From assembly GCF_965638725.1 (NCBI RefSeq), contig NC_134949.1:117111378-117175377 (forward strand): a DNA stretch of 64,000 nt. Direction: 5' to 3'. The notes below the pieces were generated by a model. It was not told where the DNA came from and did no database searches. It saw only the letters and a program-made list of their open reading frames with translations. Numbering within the stretch: position 1 is the first letter of the stretch; the number at the start of each line of letters is the position of its first letter. Shown piece after piece: positions 1 through 13,069 of the stretch. The position numbers and the translations under genes are program-made. Source of the stretch: Aptenodytes patagonicus. Lineage: Eukaryota > Chordata > Aves > Sphenisciformes > Spheniscidae.

Positions 1-670
1 TGGAAACTGAATGGGTTTTCATAATGAAGAAATTGTTTTTTTCTTTCTGACATGCTGATTTTCTTTCAGTCATGTTGATTTACTTTTATGCATCTCTCAT
101 CAAGTTAGTAAATGCCATAATAGATTTTCTTTTACTGTGAAGCTGTATTGCTAACTTTGGAGAGGAAGAGAATCCCTCTTGTCTAATTGATGTGATAAAA
201 TATAGTAAACTGGATGATGAATTAAACTTTCCGTGTGAGAGAAATCTTCTTTATGAATAATGGATTAGGCTTTGTTTAAACCATATAGATTTTATTTTCT
301 TTTTATTAACTTACTACATTTGACACTGCTTCTGCATTTCCCCACCCCTCCTCCCCCTGGGAGTGTCTTCTAATAAGGCATTTCATAAAATCTATGTTTT
401 CTTTTTTTCATCTTAAGTAGCTCTAGATGCAAGGCAAACACTTTGTTATTGTAGAAGTAGTATGTTTACATCCCCTGGGTGGGAATTGCTTGATATGGAA
501 CATTTTAAATTCATTTGTATCTCTATCTAAGATCACCTCATTTTAAAACTTTGGGCCTAACTTGTAAAACTTATTACTGTGCATCATATTTGCTGTTTTC
601 TGGGTCCCCTCTGAAGATTTTTTAGGTAAATATGGTCAATTATACACACAAGTTTAATAAAAGGGGTATT

Positions 671-684
671 GGGGGGGGGGGGGG
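671..684 (+). repeat. Poly-G run
   Basis: 14 consecutive G in intergenic DNA. The Gly-run open frame across it is an artefact. Confidence 0.95.
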
Positions 685-882
685 AGGTTTCCCTTGTCAC
701 ACGTGCACCTATAGCAATAGCTGTTATTTACTATTTTTTTGTCTAGTAGTTGTGGTCTTTGACCCTATTGAGCTAGCCATTGTTAGACCTGTCAGTGCAT
801 TTTTCTGTTTGTTACTGCCTGAGCAGTTAAGTCATTGATTGATTTTACTGTCCCTATCTGTTGTGAAGATGGGATACGCTCC

Positions 883-962
883 CTCCATTTTACAGATAGA
901 ATTTTTTGTGAAGGTCACGGAGGCATGTGGTTGAGCCAGGAACTCAAATCTGTCTCAGACAT
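883..962. mobile_element. L2/MIR-type relic
   Basis: CTCCATTTTACAGATAGAA, then GAAGGTCACGGAGGCATGTG and CCAGGAACTCAAATCTGTC, resemble the shared L2/MIR sequence (cattttacagatgaggaaa ... ggtcac ... ggattcaaaccc). It is very old and decayed. Confidence 0.45.
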
Positions 963-2615
963 TCCCAAATCTGCACTGATGGCAGAACCACCTCCGTTTA
1001 GGTATATGAACAATGTATGGTATGATACATAGTAAGAATATATGGTAGCTATATGAACCGTAGGAGGCTTCCTTCTGTTCAAGTCATACAACTTACTGCT
1101 TGGAAGAAGCCAGCCTACCACTTGTCAAACGGGTACCGTATTTAGGAAGGCTCAACCCTGCTTTCAAAGTATTATTGACTGTTAGACTGTGATTCTCTTT
1201 ATCACTGTTCTAGTCCTTCTGGCTTTCTCTATCAGAGCATTCTTCCTTTAGCAGCTATAGTCTACCTGACCTCTTCAGTTGTCCCTGAATAGAGACCCCA
1301 AAAGCCCCAATGAAGGTCATTGAACTTACTGTAACTGTTTACTGATGTTTCAGACTTTTTCTTTCATGTGGTAATATACAGAACTGATGATGTGTTCATC
1401 TACTCTGTTAAATACCAATTAAATAGTTATACGGCTAAGCTAGTTTGTTTGAATTCCTCAATATCTGGATATTTCCATGTGTTCCTTCACCAAATATTTC
1501 ATCACCGGGCCTGTAATAAAGATATGAGTGTGGCAAATAAACAAATAAACACAACATAATTTGGTGAGAAAACAAGAAAATCAAATCCCTGGGTCATTAA
1601 GTAGATGTAGTACTAAATACATAATTGCACCAATTTCAATAATATATTTCAGTGACCAGTGCAGTATTTGGGAATAGTGTTTTTCATAGAAGATTTGTGT
1701 TAGGTCAGACTTCGCAGCTATCGGAATGAATAATTAAAAATGCATAGCTCATTGCATATGTTTAGCATACAATTTACTTACAGCTCAGCAGCATTAGTTG
1801 CAACACAGATTGAAAAATCTGAGAGCATAAGAAATGCCTTTCTGTGTTTTGCAGTGGCTCTCTAGATGGGACACATCTCGGTTGACCTAAACAAATTACA
1901 AACATCTGTCTCTGAAGTAGTTGCCCTTGGTGTTCTTATATCCATGGAATGAATATGCACTTCTGGGACACAACGGATATTGTACCACGGTGTAAGAGTG
2001 ACTCTCATTCCGCTTATTATAAAGGCAGCCTTAAGGTGATTAGTTCAGACATTGATGTCTACTACATGTCCCTCACCCCTTCTTTTACTCCTCACTGCCT
2101 ACCCTCTCTCCTGTGTTTTTGAACAGATTTACAGGAGATACAAAGCCATCTTCCCACTGTTGTGTTTCTAAGTCTTATTTACTGACAGTGACTTTTTTCA
2201 CCTCTCTCTATACTTCATGTCTCTCTTTGGTTTCATATATCTCCCTTTATGGTCTCTTCTTTATTTTTGCCCCTTCAGGGAAGATTAGGCACTTAAGTAT
2301 ATCAATCTGATGAGCAAGAATATGTCTGGAGAAAGCAGGAATATTGGATACTAGTCAAAGCTCTGTGGCAGTAAGTATGTGATTTCTTGCCTTTCAAGCC
2401 AAGAAATAGGCTTGTGCAAAGACAATAGGTGCTAGACTATAATATACACTGATAATGAGTTTCCAAATCAAACCATGAGAACAAAGACGTCTCTAAGTTT
2501 TAGTTCTAGGGTCTGGGGATTCTTCATTTCTAAGTTTTATTTTCCTTCCTTATAGGACAAAGTGAGAGAAAGAAAAGGAAAGAAAAAGAGGAAAAGATAA
2601 AAAAAAAACAAGTAA

Positions 2616-2653
2616 GGGGGGGTGGGAGGTGGGGGGGGTGGGGGGATGGGGAT
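2616..2653 (+). repeat. G-rich tract with quadruplex potential
   Basis: Five or more G-runs of at least three, separated by one or two bases, on the + strand in intergenic DNA. It fits the pattern for a G-quadruplex. Confidence 0.8.
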
Positions 2654-3289
2654 GTTTCCAGATAGGAGTTCCATAGAGTCAGTGTGATCTTTTCTCCTAC
2701 ATTCATGTAGCTCTCTAATGATAATGAGGTAGTTAGCAATGCTTATCCATCATTTTTCAATAACCCAAGTAGGAACCAGACATGCTGAAATACATTCTCG
2801 GTATTCCCTGAATTGATTTATGCTTGCAGCTTGTTTTTTTTTTTAAAAAAACTAAATCCAAAAATAGCAGGAGTTATGCATTTAATTCCCTAAATGCACT
2901 CTTTAGAATGTACCTGAGGAAATGCATGTTTTATCTAATATATTAGCTAGAAAGTTGTCAGAGCTATGATGAACTTGTTTTAGTTTTTTTCACTGCAGAC
3001 TATAGCTGTTTTGTGCATCAGTGTCCAAAGTGCATAGGCACAGCAGCACCTTACACACTAGTTATATTGAACATGATAATATCCTGACACACAGTAGTCA
3101 ACAAAAAGATAAGTCATTAACCTTGCAGTGATACTTAAAAAAAGATAATACTTCTTAGTCTAACATTTTATAATATAAACACAGTTCCAATTCTTTTTTA
3201 CAAGACTGTTAGTGCTGAATAATTTGTTTATATAGAGAGTGATTTGCACGCTTAGACTTTTTCTCAGCCACATTTTTCAGTGTAAAATC

Positions 3290-3420
3290 CACCACCAGAA
3301 CAACCCTGAAAGGTTTATAATCGTACTTATATGAAAGCATATGAACTGAGATACAGAAAGGTTGTAACATGCCCAAGATTATGCAAGTCAGTCTGAAGAG
3401 CAAGAACAGAATTCAACTGG
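3290..3420. mobile_element. L2/MIR-type relic
   Basis: AACAACCCTGAAAGGTTTAT, GAACTGAGATACAGAAAGGT, ACATGCCCAAGATTATGCAA and GAACAGAATTCAACTGG follow, in order and spacing, the L2/MIR words for accctgtgaggt, actgaggcacagagaggt, tgcccaaggtcacacag and gggattcaaacc. Confidence 0.6.
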
Positions 3421-6400
3421 TAACACAGTCAGTCCTGTCTCTCATTTTCTTCCCTGCTGTGTCCCAGCTGTCCTAATATTTGAGATAAATTGGCGCCTGG
3501 AAGAAACCCAGGGATCTCAAACTGAATGTGAATAAGATTTGGTAGATACAAAGAAGAGAAGGAAAACAGTTTGAGGAGCAAGCTGAAATTATGGCTTTAT
3601 TTTCAACTGAGGAGAGTCATCTTCTGAATCTTGAGAAAATGTCTTAATCTTTCATTGCTTCTTTAGAAAGCAACACAAAGCATCTAGAGGAATACTTTTG
3701 TCAGCTCTCGGTTGAGTGATAGGGCTTTGTCTTCTGTTTTTCTGATAAGACCTTCATAAAGTCCACAGCTAGAACAGCACTTAAAAGTGTCCCGAAGATT
3801 AGCAGGAAAGGCAAAATCTCTTTGCCTCATGTTATGTTTCCTCTTCTCAGAGGACCGAGCTCTTTAATCATGCCTGCAGTAAGCCTCAGGAAAAGGATGC
3901 TCAACTGCAGCTTCACAGGAAAGATGTTGTCATCATCTTCTTCAGGAACAGCCATGGATCCAGCAAATCAGTCCTGCTTCTGGGAGGTGCCCTGGGAGAT
4001 GCAGGGTCTTAAAAGTTTCCTTTTTTTCAGGGGGGGTTGATCTTTGCTTGTTTCTTAACCTGCCTCCACACCACTTTCTACCTCTGAGGGAAAGGAACTG
4101 GGTTTGTTTCTCCCAGCTTTGTCTGGGGGCCTTGCAGCTGGAAGCCTGCCCAGGTTACGGTCCATCAGTGCAGATTCTGAGCATTCTTTAAATACAAATA
4201 TTAGCCACAGCAAGTCTCACTAGCAAGGGACTCTGCCTCATCTCCTTGCTGAGGACCATAAGAAGCCTTTTGTTCTGTGGAGTGATACTAATCAAAGTAA
4301 GCATGCATATACACTTATATACTGCTCACAGTACAACATAAACCTAAGTCTTGCCATTGCTCGGATATCCCATGAGAGCTCTCCTTTGAATAAGCTTGCT
4401 TCATGTCCAAAGAAAACTGCCAAGCTGTCAAAAAAGCGCCTTATCTACCACTACTGAATTTAACAGAAATTGTGCGGTGAACTTCACCCAGACCAACACC
4501 TGACTTCCAGCCCAAAAAAAGATGTGAGGCAGGTGTGCTCTGTAATGTACCCAGCAGTCCTGCTTCCAGAGGGTGCATCACAAGTCCCACCTTGCTGGAG
4601 TCTGCAATTGAAACAAAAAATGGGGAGGAAAATGAGGATGGAGTGTGGTCCTCTGACAGGATGCAGTAAGGCCACAGCTCGATGTGTGCCTGGACTCAGC
4701 AACTGGGAAGCATTCCCATATCCTGCATTAATAAGTATTACATAGAGTAAGTGGAGGCCTAATAGTGTGACTGCAACAGCCCAGGACAGTACTATAAATA
4801 GAGAAAGCCAACAAGTTAAAATGCTGATAATATATCAGAGCTCTATAAATTGTTCTACTCAATAAATAGATTGATTTGTTAAATAAAATACTATTATTAC
4901 ATCATCCCTGCTTCATCTTTGGGTTCTGTTCTTCACACTTAGAAATTAATTACTATCTTGGGGTAAGATTTGTAGTGTCCTGACAAATGTAAAGAGTCAT
5001 AGCAAAGACTGAGAACTAGTAACAATTGGGGTTTTTTATGACCTAGCTTTTAAGAAATTTTTTCTTCTTTAATGCAACTAATCTTTGCAACTAAAACCAT
5101 TCTTTGTGCAGGGCCATGGGTTTTTCATTAAACTTTGATACCTGTAAAATTATTGTTTGAAAGCTCCTGTCACATTAGAAAATAGTTATGCATGAGGAAA
5201 GAAACCATCTGTAGGCTTCAGATAAAAAGTAGTAATACGCAGGTAATGACAATGTTAAGCAGCTGCACTATCCTGTCAAATGCAGTCATACAATTGCAAC
5301 TATTGGAGTCATATTGTGATATGCACTTGTTGCACAGCTATTATATGAGATTAACTTCTACACAAGGTCTGTACTCGTGCTTCCTCTTTGAATGTTACTG
5401 AAAACAATCCAGTACATAATAAACTGTGGACAGTAGAATTAGAGCTTCAGAGAGGAGCAGAAGGAGATTCATAGACATTTCTGTTGATTCATTTAACTGA
5501 CAACTAGAAGAAAGAAAAAAAGACTGAAAGCTAGGGAGAAGCTATAACTACATGAGGGAATGTAGCTGTAGCTGGAAATTCAGGAGGAAGCTATGCTGTG
5601 AGGGTTTATACAGGTCTCTGAGAAAGGATCAGGCAGCCAAAACAGAACTTAAAGAACAGTTTGTTATGATCCATTAACATTATTTTGGTTTTAAGAGTAT
5701 TGTGACAGCTAATACATTACTTTAAAACAAATTTTAAAATATACTGTAAGTTACTGATAAATGCAAGTAAGGTGAAATAGGACTGCTTAGGAATTGATAC
5801 AAAAATACAAAGATTAAAATCTAGTGTGCTTGGTCAATAGAGATCTAGTTAAATCAAACAAACTCCATCAAACTTCCAAATGCACATACTAAGAGGAAAA
5901 GAATTTTCTCCATAATGGTCTAATAGGGTATTCTTACCTTTTTTTTTTTTTTTAACAAAATGTGTAATTTATTTCATTCTTATTCTTAAAGCTTCAGTTT
6001 TACAAGTCTTTTTTCTGTTTTTTCAAGAAGGTTTAAGCAAATGAAATGCTTTTAAATAAGAGTTTTACTCTTAGAATGCACAAAGAATACATGAATACTT
6101 AGTTTTATTGCTAAAGAGTAAGCTATGGCACTTAGAATTATCTTAACATATTTATAAATTTTCACAAGTTGTAAACACCTGCATTTATTTTTCTAATAGA
6201 TGATATTTTCAGTATTTTTGCAGTTGTTTTAGTGGTGCACTGTTAGGTTTCAGTAAAAAAACATGGCATAATAAAGCTTTCTATATTATGTCAAAATTTT
6301 TATTTATTACAATTGTAAGTAATAAATTGGTTAGCATTACATGAGAGAGTGAAAAAGTTTCCATACATGTACACACATTCTCTCTACCTCTTCAATTCTC

Positions 6401-7979
6401 TTCCAGTCTCTTCTCCAGATAAAATTTTTGCCACCATACAGCTGAATTTTCAGAATTGGGAAATCAAACGTTTGACACCTGAGAGCTGTACACAATGTAA
6501 TTAAAGCCATTAATAACTGGCATCTTTTGGAAAGGCATGCAGTTGGAAATGACAATGTGGTCATGGAAGAACTTCTAATTTAATTTCACAATTGTGCAAA
6601 CAGTAGTATATATATCTTATAAAGATCTGTTTGTTTCTTTCTCACTTTTCCCCTTTTAGGGTTTGTGGGGCAGGAGGTTATTGAGGAGTTTTTTGGTTTT
6701 CAATTTGTCAACAGAAAAAAACTTTTAGCATTTTTGCTTCCCATTCCAAGGCAGAAGGAGTAATGGAAATGTTTTAAGCAAAGTGACTGAATTTCTTTTT
6801 CCAGTTTACCAAAAAGCCATCGCTGAGGTTATGGTCTTCATCAAAACAAACTCTTACTGTTATTTTGTAACACTCCCAGTGAAACTGTAAACGACAAATA
6901 AGTCCTATGTCTTATGTAGATTTAATTGGTGAATCAAACCAGGCTGTACAGCTTGTCACATTAAGTTATTTTCTGGGTCAACATTCCCTTGTGTAATTGG
7001 ACGTTTGTATATTTGACATTTTTAAGGCTGAGTTTTCATACAAGTCTACATGTTCTTTGGCATCTGAGTGGGAGGTGAGGTTTCACAAGGGGCCCAGAAT
7101 AAACTTGTTGAAATGAACTCTGTAAAGCGTTGAAATGACAGGTTTTGTTTGAGGGTGGTGAGGCAATTTTAACAATAGAGTTAACAAAGGAAATACATGT
7201 GGTTTGCTAGCTCAGAACCTTATTAATAATAACAAATAATATATTATTTTACTGCTTTATGCTTGTATAAAAATAGAGAGATGTGCCTAGTCTTTCAGAG
7301 AGACTGAGCTTGAGACGTCAAGAAAACCTTCTCAATAGGAACAAAATATAGGAAATTAAAATTAGAAGTTAAAGCTTTTGGGGCAATAACACTTTTAAAA
7401 AATATTTGCAGAAAGATTTATCAAGTTTTGAAGTACACATAGCTCAAGGACAAGGCAACAACTGAGAACAGACCCTGTGTTTTATAAGCAAGCATGCAAT
7501 TAATACAGTTCAATCCTGCTTTGCAATAAGGTTAAAAATATTTTGAGTTAAGTTTCTAGTGGAAGGTACCATGACCTGACGTGAACAATAATTTGGAAGA
7601 ACTGGTCACAGTGATCATTCAGTATCAACGTAAACAGACTTTCTATTCACAAATCATTTATAAACAGTTTAAAGACTTCAGAACTGTCAGCCTAAGGGGA
7701 GTGTGGCTGGGAGGGAGGAGGGAATGAACTGTCATTTGGCTATTCGTTGTTGTCTATTGGCACATCATTATGTGCTGTCAGTCGCCTCAATCTCATGTCA
7801 TTTTTCTGCTTACTAATTTATTGAGAAAAGAAATTTTGCAACTAAAGCATGATGAAAACTCCTATTGCCATAGGGACAGTGTGTTTCATGCTGTAGTATA
7901 GATACTTTTACTTAACAGCAGTCTTTTTTTATTAAACATTTATGCAAGCAGTAATCCATTCACACAAATGCTTTCAAAT

Positions 7980-8162
7980 AGCAAGAACAGGCTGCCCAGG
8001 GAAGTGGTTGAGTCACCATCCCTGGAAGTATTTAAAAGATGTGTAGATGAGGCACTTAGGGACATGGTTTAGTGGGCATGGTGGTGTTGGGTCGATGGTT
8101 GGACTCGATGATCTTAGAGGTCTTTTCCAACCTTAATGATTCTATGATTCTATGATTCTATG
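7980..8162 (+). mobile_element. CR1 3' end fragment
   Basis: It contains the classic CR1 3' UTR words CAGGCTGCCCAGGGAAGTGG, GGACTCGATGATCTTAGAGG and TTTTCCAACCTTAATGATTC. It ends in tandem ATTCTATG octamers at about 8137-8162, the hallmark CR1 terminus. It is truncated at the 5' side to about 180 bases and has no coding capacity. Low apparent decay suggests a fairly young avian subfamily. Confidence 0.97.
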
Positions 8163-8329
8163 AAACAAAGGTCATAAATAAATCAAACTGTCATATGGTT
8201 ATCAAAGAAGTCTTATTTTTTGATGTTCTGCTCTTCTTAAGGGTTACTAATCCAAGTTTTGTAATTGATTTGTCCTGCATCACTGATAAATTGTTTACAA
8301 TTCAAATGTCAGAAGTACTACGCAAACTA

Positions 8330-8500
8330 AACTACAGCTCCTATTGACTTGGGAAGCTGTGTACACCCAATTTCTCTGGGCCTCCCCCCCGACCCTAACT
8401 CTGTCTGTAAAATGAAGGTAATAATTCCTAACTTTCCTAGAGGCTGCCATAATGAATAAGGTATTAATATTATATGCAGATATGAGAATGTGTAAGTTTG
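8330..8500 (+). mobile_element. MIR/L2-type relic
   Basis: CAATTTCTCTGGGCCTCC, then TCTGTCTGTAAAATGAAGGT, AATAATTCCTAAC and AGAGGCTGCCATAATGAATA match the MIR stretch around ctcagtttcctcatctgtaa and the following ataataacctac...gttgtgagg in order. It starts about 170 bases right of the CR1 end at 8162. Confidence 0.6.
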
Positions 8501-11500
8501 CCGAAGCACCAGATTTTGCCAAGGGAAGGAAAAAAAAATCTCTGATCTAGTATCTCTTTAAATGCACCTTCTTGGTTCAGTAGACAAGACACTATACAAA
8601 GTACTTCAGAGATACAGCAGAGTAATTGAGGTACAGAAGTACTTTGGGTTTGATATATTGAAAGTGTTCCAAATAGTGATATTAATGGTTTTGCTTGTCC
8701 CTTTTACTCCCTATGCACACTGTCAAAAGCTGAAGATCATTGTTTTTCTATGACAGAGAATGGGATAAAGCTGAGCCAAATACAGCTTCTATACAAAATA
8801 TTTTTGTGGTCTTTACCATATCTCTGGCTTCTAGTCCACTCTGTGCTTGCAGAAGGGTTGCTCAGACTATCTGACAGGCATGTGAATCATGTATCAAGTG
8901 TGATAAAAGCTCTGAACACACCACTGAACTTTCACAAACTTGTTTTATTTGCTGGACTGTAGTATTTTGTCTTCTCAAGTATACTTGGCATTTTTCTCTA
9001 TTTGCCTAATTCATTGCTCAAATCATTCTTCAAGCACTGCTCAGAACTAGCACTGCCCTCCAAAGATGAATGGATTACAATTCAATAGTATGCATTCTTT
9101 CAGTGATGTAGCATAATGATATTAAGCAATTATTGCACTTCCTGCTTCTGCTCTTTCTTTTTCTTTTTTCTTTTTTTTTTTTTTTAATTGTAGTGGATAT
9201 TAAGTGACCACAGAAAGTTGAGTCACCCACAGTGAATGGTGCTGGACATCTCTGGGAAGTGCTTGTGTTGTTTTGGTAGAGCTAAATCACGGAACAAAGA
9301 AGAATATGTAGCTAAGTTCCCACTGTCTTAATTTTGTACTGGGCATAGACTGCCATATGGAATTTGTTCATATGAACAGGCACGTTGAGTTGCTGATAGA
9401 TCCTTGAATAAAACAGACTCAAAAATTTTGGCTGTTTACAGACAACCCAACTACTTTCTGCAGGGAAGAATAGACTTGTTATGGAGCTAGGCAACTACAT
9501 AACTTCTGAATTTCAGTTCCCCATTTTGTAAGTCAGCAAAATAATACTTCTTGAAGCTGTTGTGTGAAAAAGTTACTTGATATCTTTGCTTACTTAAATG
9601 AAGGTGATATGTAAGTAAGTCTGAGCCTGTATATTTCCTTGGTCTGATTTTGATGAGACAGGCAGTCCTGACAAGTTCCGGCATGAGCTGGAGAGCAAGG
9701 AGCTCCCAAAGGAGTCCAGTCCCCTGCTCTCTTGGCTGCTTTTGTGGTTTATTCCCTCCTGAGAACGACGGGATATGACTGTAGACATTGCTGCTGCTGC
9801 ACTCTCTTAGGGCAGTGATCACTTGACATCATCTGAGAATGGACCCTGTGACCACGTCTTCCTAACATTTTCCTACTGAAAATCAATCAATTGTTTTCTA
9901 ACTTTCACACTGTAAACTCTGTTACGGATAGAATGATGGATGACTTCTCGTTATACAGACAATTAAATATTTTACCCTGAGGCAAATCTTCGTGTTGACA
10001 TTCTTAGTACAATTCAAGGTGTTTTCGTGACATTTAAAGCGCTGAATAGACCACAACCCTGTTACTGCAGCTGAGATAAGCTGGAAGAAAACTCATGTCT
10101 GTGTCTCAGTTTGAGTGTGCCATTCAGAGGACTGCCTCTGGAATCTGCTTCCTTTGGCAGTTTATCAGAACTCAAGTCTATTGACCTTCAGATTAAAAAA
10201 AGAAAATCAAATGCTAAACATTAAAAAGAAAGCAAGTCATACCTACTTTTTCTTCTAATCTTTTTAGCTCAACTCTTGACTGACATAACAAAGGCCAGAG
10301 CTGATATTAATATAAATACAAAGGGCCTCCTCCCTTCAGATTATTTATTTTTCATGCTTTTTCAAAACTGAACTTGTTTCACAGAATAAGGTATCGTAAA
10401 ATATTTTAGTTTCTCTACACAAGATAATGTTAAATAATTTGTTTTCCCAGTAGCTTTGTATTTTTTTCCAGTGGCTGAATATGTTTATTTTCCTGTTTTC
10501 CCACTAGCAGAGTAGCACATATATTTTAATATATTGTATTATTAGTGCCATTCAGAATGTCTTGTCTTAAATAGTACTAGAGAAGACATTGTTCTTGCTT
10601 TTTCAGGGAATTAGGTTAATGAACACTACATGCCAATAATTAATGAATGACCAAGCTACTTCATTGCTTCTGGGAATTTTGACAATTTCATTTGTATTTT
10701 TCAGTCCAAGTTTATCATATTTATTGCTAGAATTTCAGTGGTCAAAAAGTTTAAACATCAGAGCAAAGAAAAATGAGACCATCACAACAAATCTTATAGT
10801 AAATATTCTAACATATGCACTCTTGAAGACATACATCAAGAGCAGATAATACCATGTAAGTCTTAGGACCCAAAGGAGCTCTAATTCAAACTGTTAAACT
10901 GTCAACTGCTTTGTGGCCCTCAGTTTGTATGCATGAAATGTTTTAAGGCTATTGGAAAAGGTCAGAGTCCTTAAAAACCAACCAACCAACCAACTAAGCA
11001 AACAAAAAACCCCAAACAGCAGATTTATCTCCTTCTTAGAAAAATAGAATGATGATAAAGGAGGGTTTCTTCTGTCCTTGGGGCTTTGGAAAAAATCTAA
11101 GGATACAGCACATTTATAGCAATAAGATCCTGAAGTTTTTATAAAGTCAAATCACCTCTTGCCTTTGACAATGGTCCCTCAAAAGCTACTTCAGCTTCCT
11201 CTGAGTCAGTGGAAAACCTTCTAGTGATTTCAAGAGAATTGGATGAGCTTTTAAATGCATTTATCCAGCTGCACAATTAACAGCCAGAAAAGCACATTCT
11301 ATAAATTATTTCGCTATTTAGGGATACATTCAGCATGTCCTAGCAATATCAATTAACTGGGAGAAGAATGACTCATCCAAGCCTTCTCCAAATCCATTAA
11401 GTCAATATCTGACTCACTTTTTGTGGTATGAAAAATGGTCTGTTCACTAAATTCACTCTGGATTTTTATCAGATCATCCAAACTGAATTGCAATTGAGGC

Positions 11501-13069
11501 AAAAAATTGTGGCCAGAAAGTGCTAAGTTGCAGTATAAAAACAACAGGGGTTAATCTGCCATACTGTTAGGTTTTGCCATTTGGCTGAAGACACCTTGGC
11601 CCTAAGCTGTGTGGGAGCTTTAGGAGGATCCCTAAGGGTCAGGTTGTGCAGCACTGCCTGCATGGCACTGCTGCTGGAGATGCAGGATGCTTGTCCTCAC
11701 AGGCAGACCCCTCAGCCCCTCTCTGACAGCCAGAGTGGATTCCTTGCGGTGATGGGCTCATGGGCTGTTTCCAAATTCCTAGCAGCAACATCCCTACGCT
11801 CCCTTTGAGGAAAATTTCCTTTGTAGCCCATAAAAGCTGGGAGACATCCAGTTGTCTTTTTCTTGCTGTTTAGACGGATGAAGGATAGTTTGTTGTCTGA
11901 TGTTACAGGGATTCTGGGGATGAGTTTAAGAAAGCAAGTGGTCAGGGAGAATGAACTCCCTGCAGCAAGGCTTTTGGAGAGGGGACAGTAGTGGAGGACA
12001 CACTGGAGGCAAGTTTTTAACATGTGGATTAGGAAATAACTTCTAACACTGGTCCAACCAAACCAGTTGATTAAAACCTGAAATGCTTTCAGTACAATCC
12101 TTATCCTCCCAGTTTCACATTATGCTTAGAGAATGTGACCGTGGGTTGAATATATTTTACATTTTCAAATTGTTGTGTGCACAAGCAACATAATATTGAT
12201 GCCAAAACATGCAGAGGCACTGTTTTGTTGGTCAGCTAAAAGATGATCATTAAAGAGGTAGGTTTACAAATCATAATTCACTGAAGTGAATCTATAAGGC
12301 AGCACTTTAATAAATTAAATGCACAGCCAAAGTGAAGTTCGGACTGTACAGTTATTCCAAAGAAATTTTCTTCAGAAACTATTACAATTTTTTCCCCAAA
12401 GTATCCTGTGGTAATTTCTACGGTATCCCAGTTTAGTTAACTTTCCCTGTGAAACTATAAAGATACTTATGCCTAAAATCATTCACTAAGGACCATGACA
12501 ATGCTCAGGTAGGAGTCCTAACCATTTTTTTTTTTACTTTATCACAAACTCTTTGTAATTCTGACTTATTTAAAAAAAATATTTCTTCTTCGGTCCAAGT
12601 ACAGATTTCATGTCACACAGGAAAATAGTATCATAAATGCTCTTATTTTCATTTGTAGTTCTTTCTTCCACAAAACTTTCTTACGTTTTTATAATTTTCC
12701 TTTCACCCTGTAGAAACTTTATCTTTTGTGATCATTTATGTCTAGTATTCTGTTTCAGCCACCAACTTTTCACAGACTTTTTAGAGAACTCTTTCTTTCC
12801 TATACGTGGTAAAAAAAATACACTTTATTCTCTACATTTGTGATTGTATGTGATCTTATTGAAGAATGCTTTTATTTTTCTGATTTGGTAGAGCAAGCCC
12901 ACAGTTTTGGCAAAGGCTACTTGGCCCCATTTTCAGAGGTTGCTCTTGCTGGGCAATGGAGTATCTGTTTTCCTGGCTCCCTGGACTACTTACATCACTA
13001 CTTATATCACTTACATTTCCCTTATATCAATAATGGAAATTACAGAGCAACTTAGAAGAACAATGGACT
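8501..13069. other. Intergenic, no gene seen
   Basis: AT-rich desert. It contains a T-rich run near 9160-9186, an ACCA/AACC simple stretch near 10977-11015 and a GC-richer patch at about 11570-11820 without recognised repeats or genes. Confidence 0.7.

Larger units (their letters stand above)
1..7979. other. Intergenic, no gene seen
   Basis: AT-rich single-copy-looking DNA with L2/MIR relics near 883 and 3290 and G-runs at 671 and 2616. A GC-richer patch at about 3822-4200 has no recognised content. Open frames are short and have no family motifs. Possible conserved non-coding stretches at 6790-7080 and 7690-7900 are discussed under findings. Confidence 0.7.

Noticed and set aside
632..838. 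68-codon frame with a Gly run
   Set aside because: It crosses the 14-base G run; low-complexity artefact.
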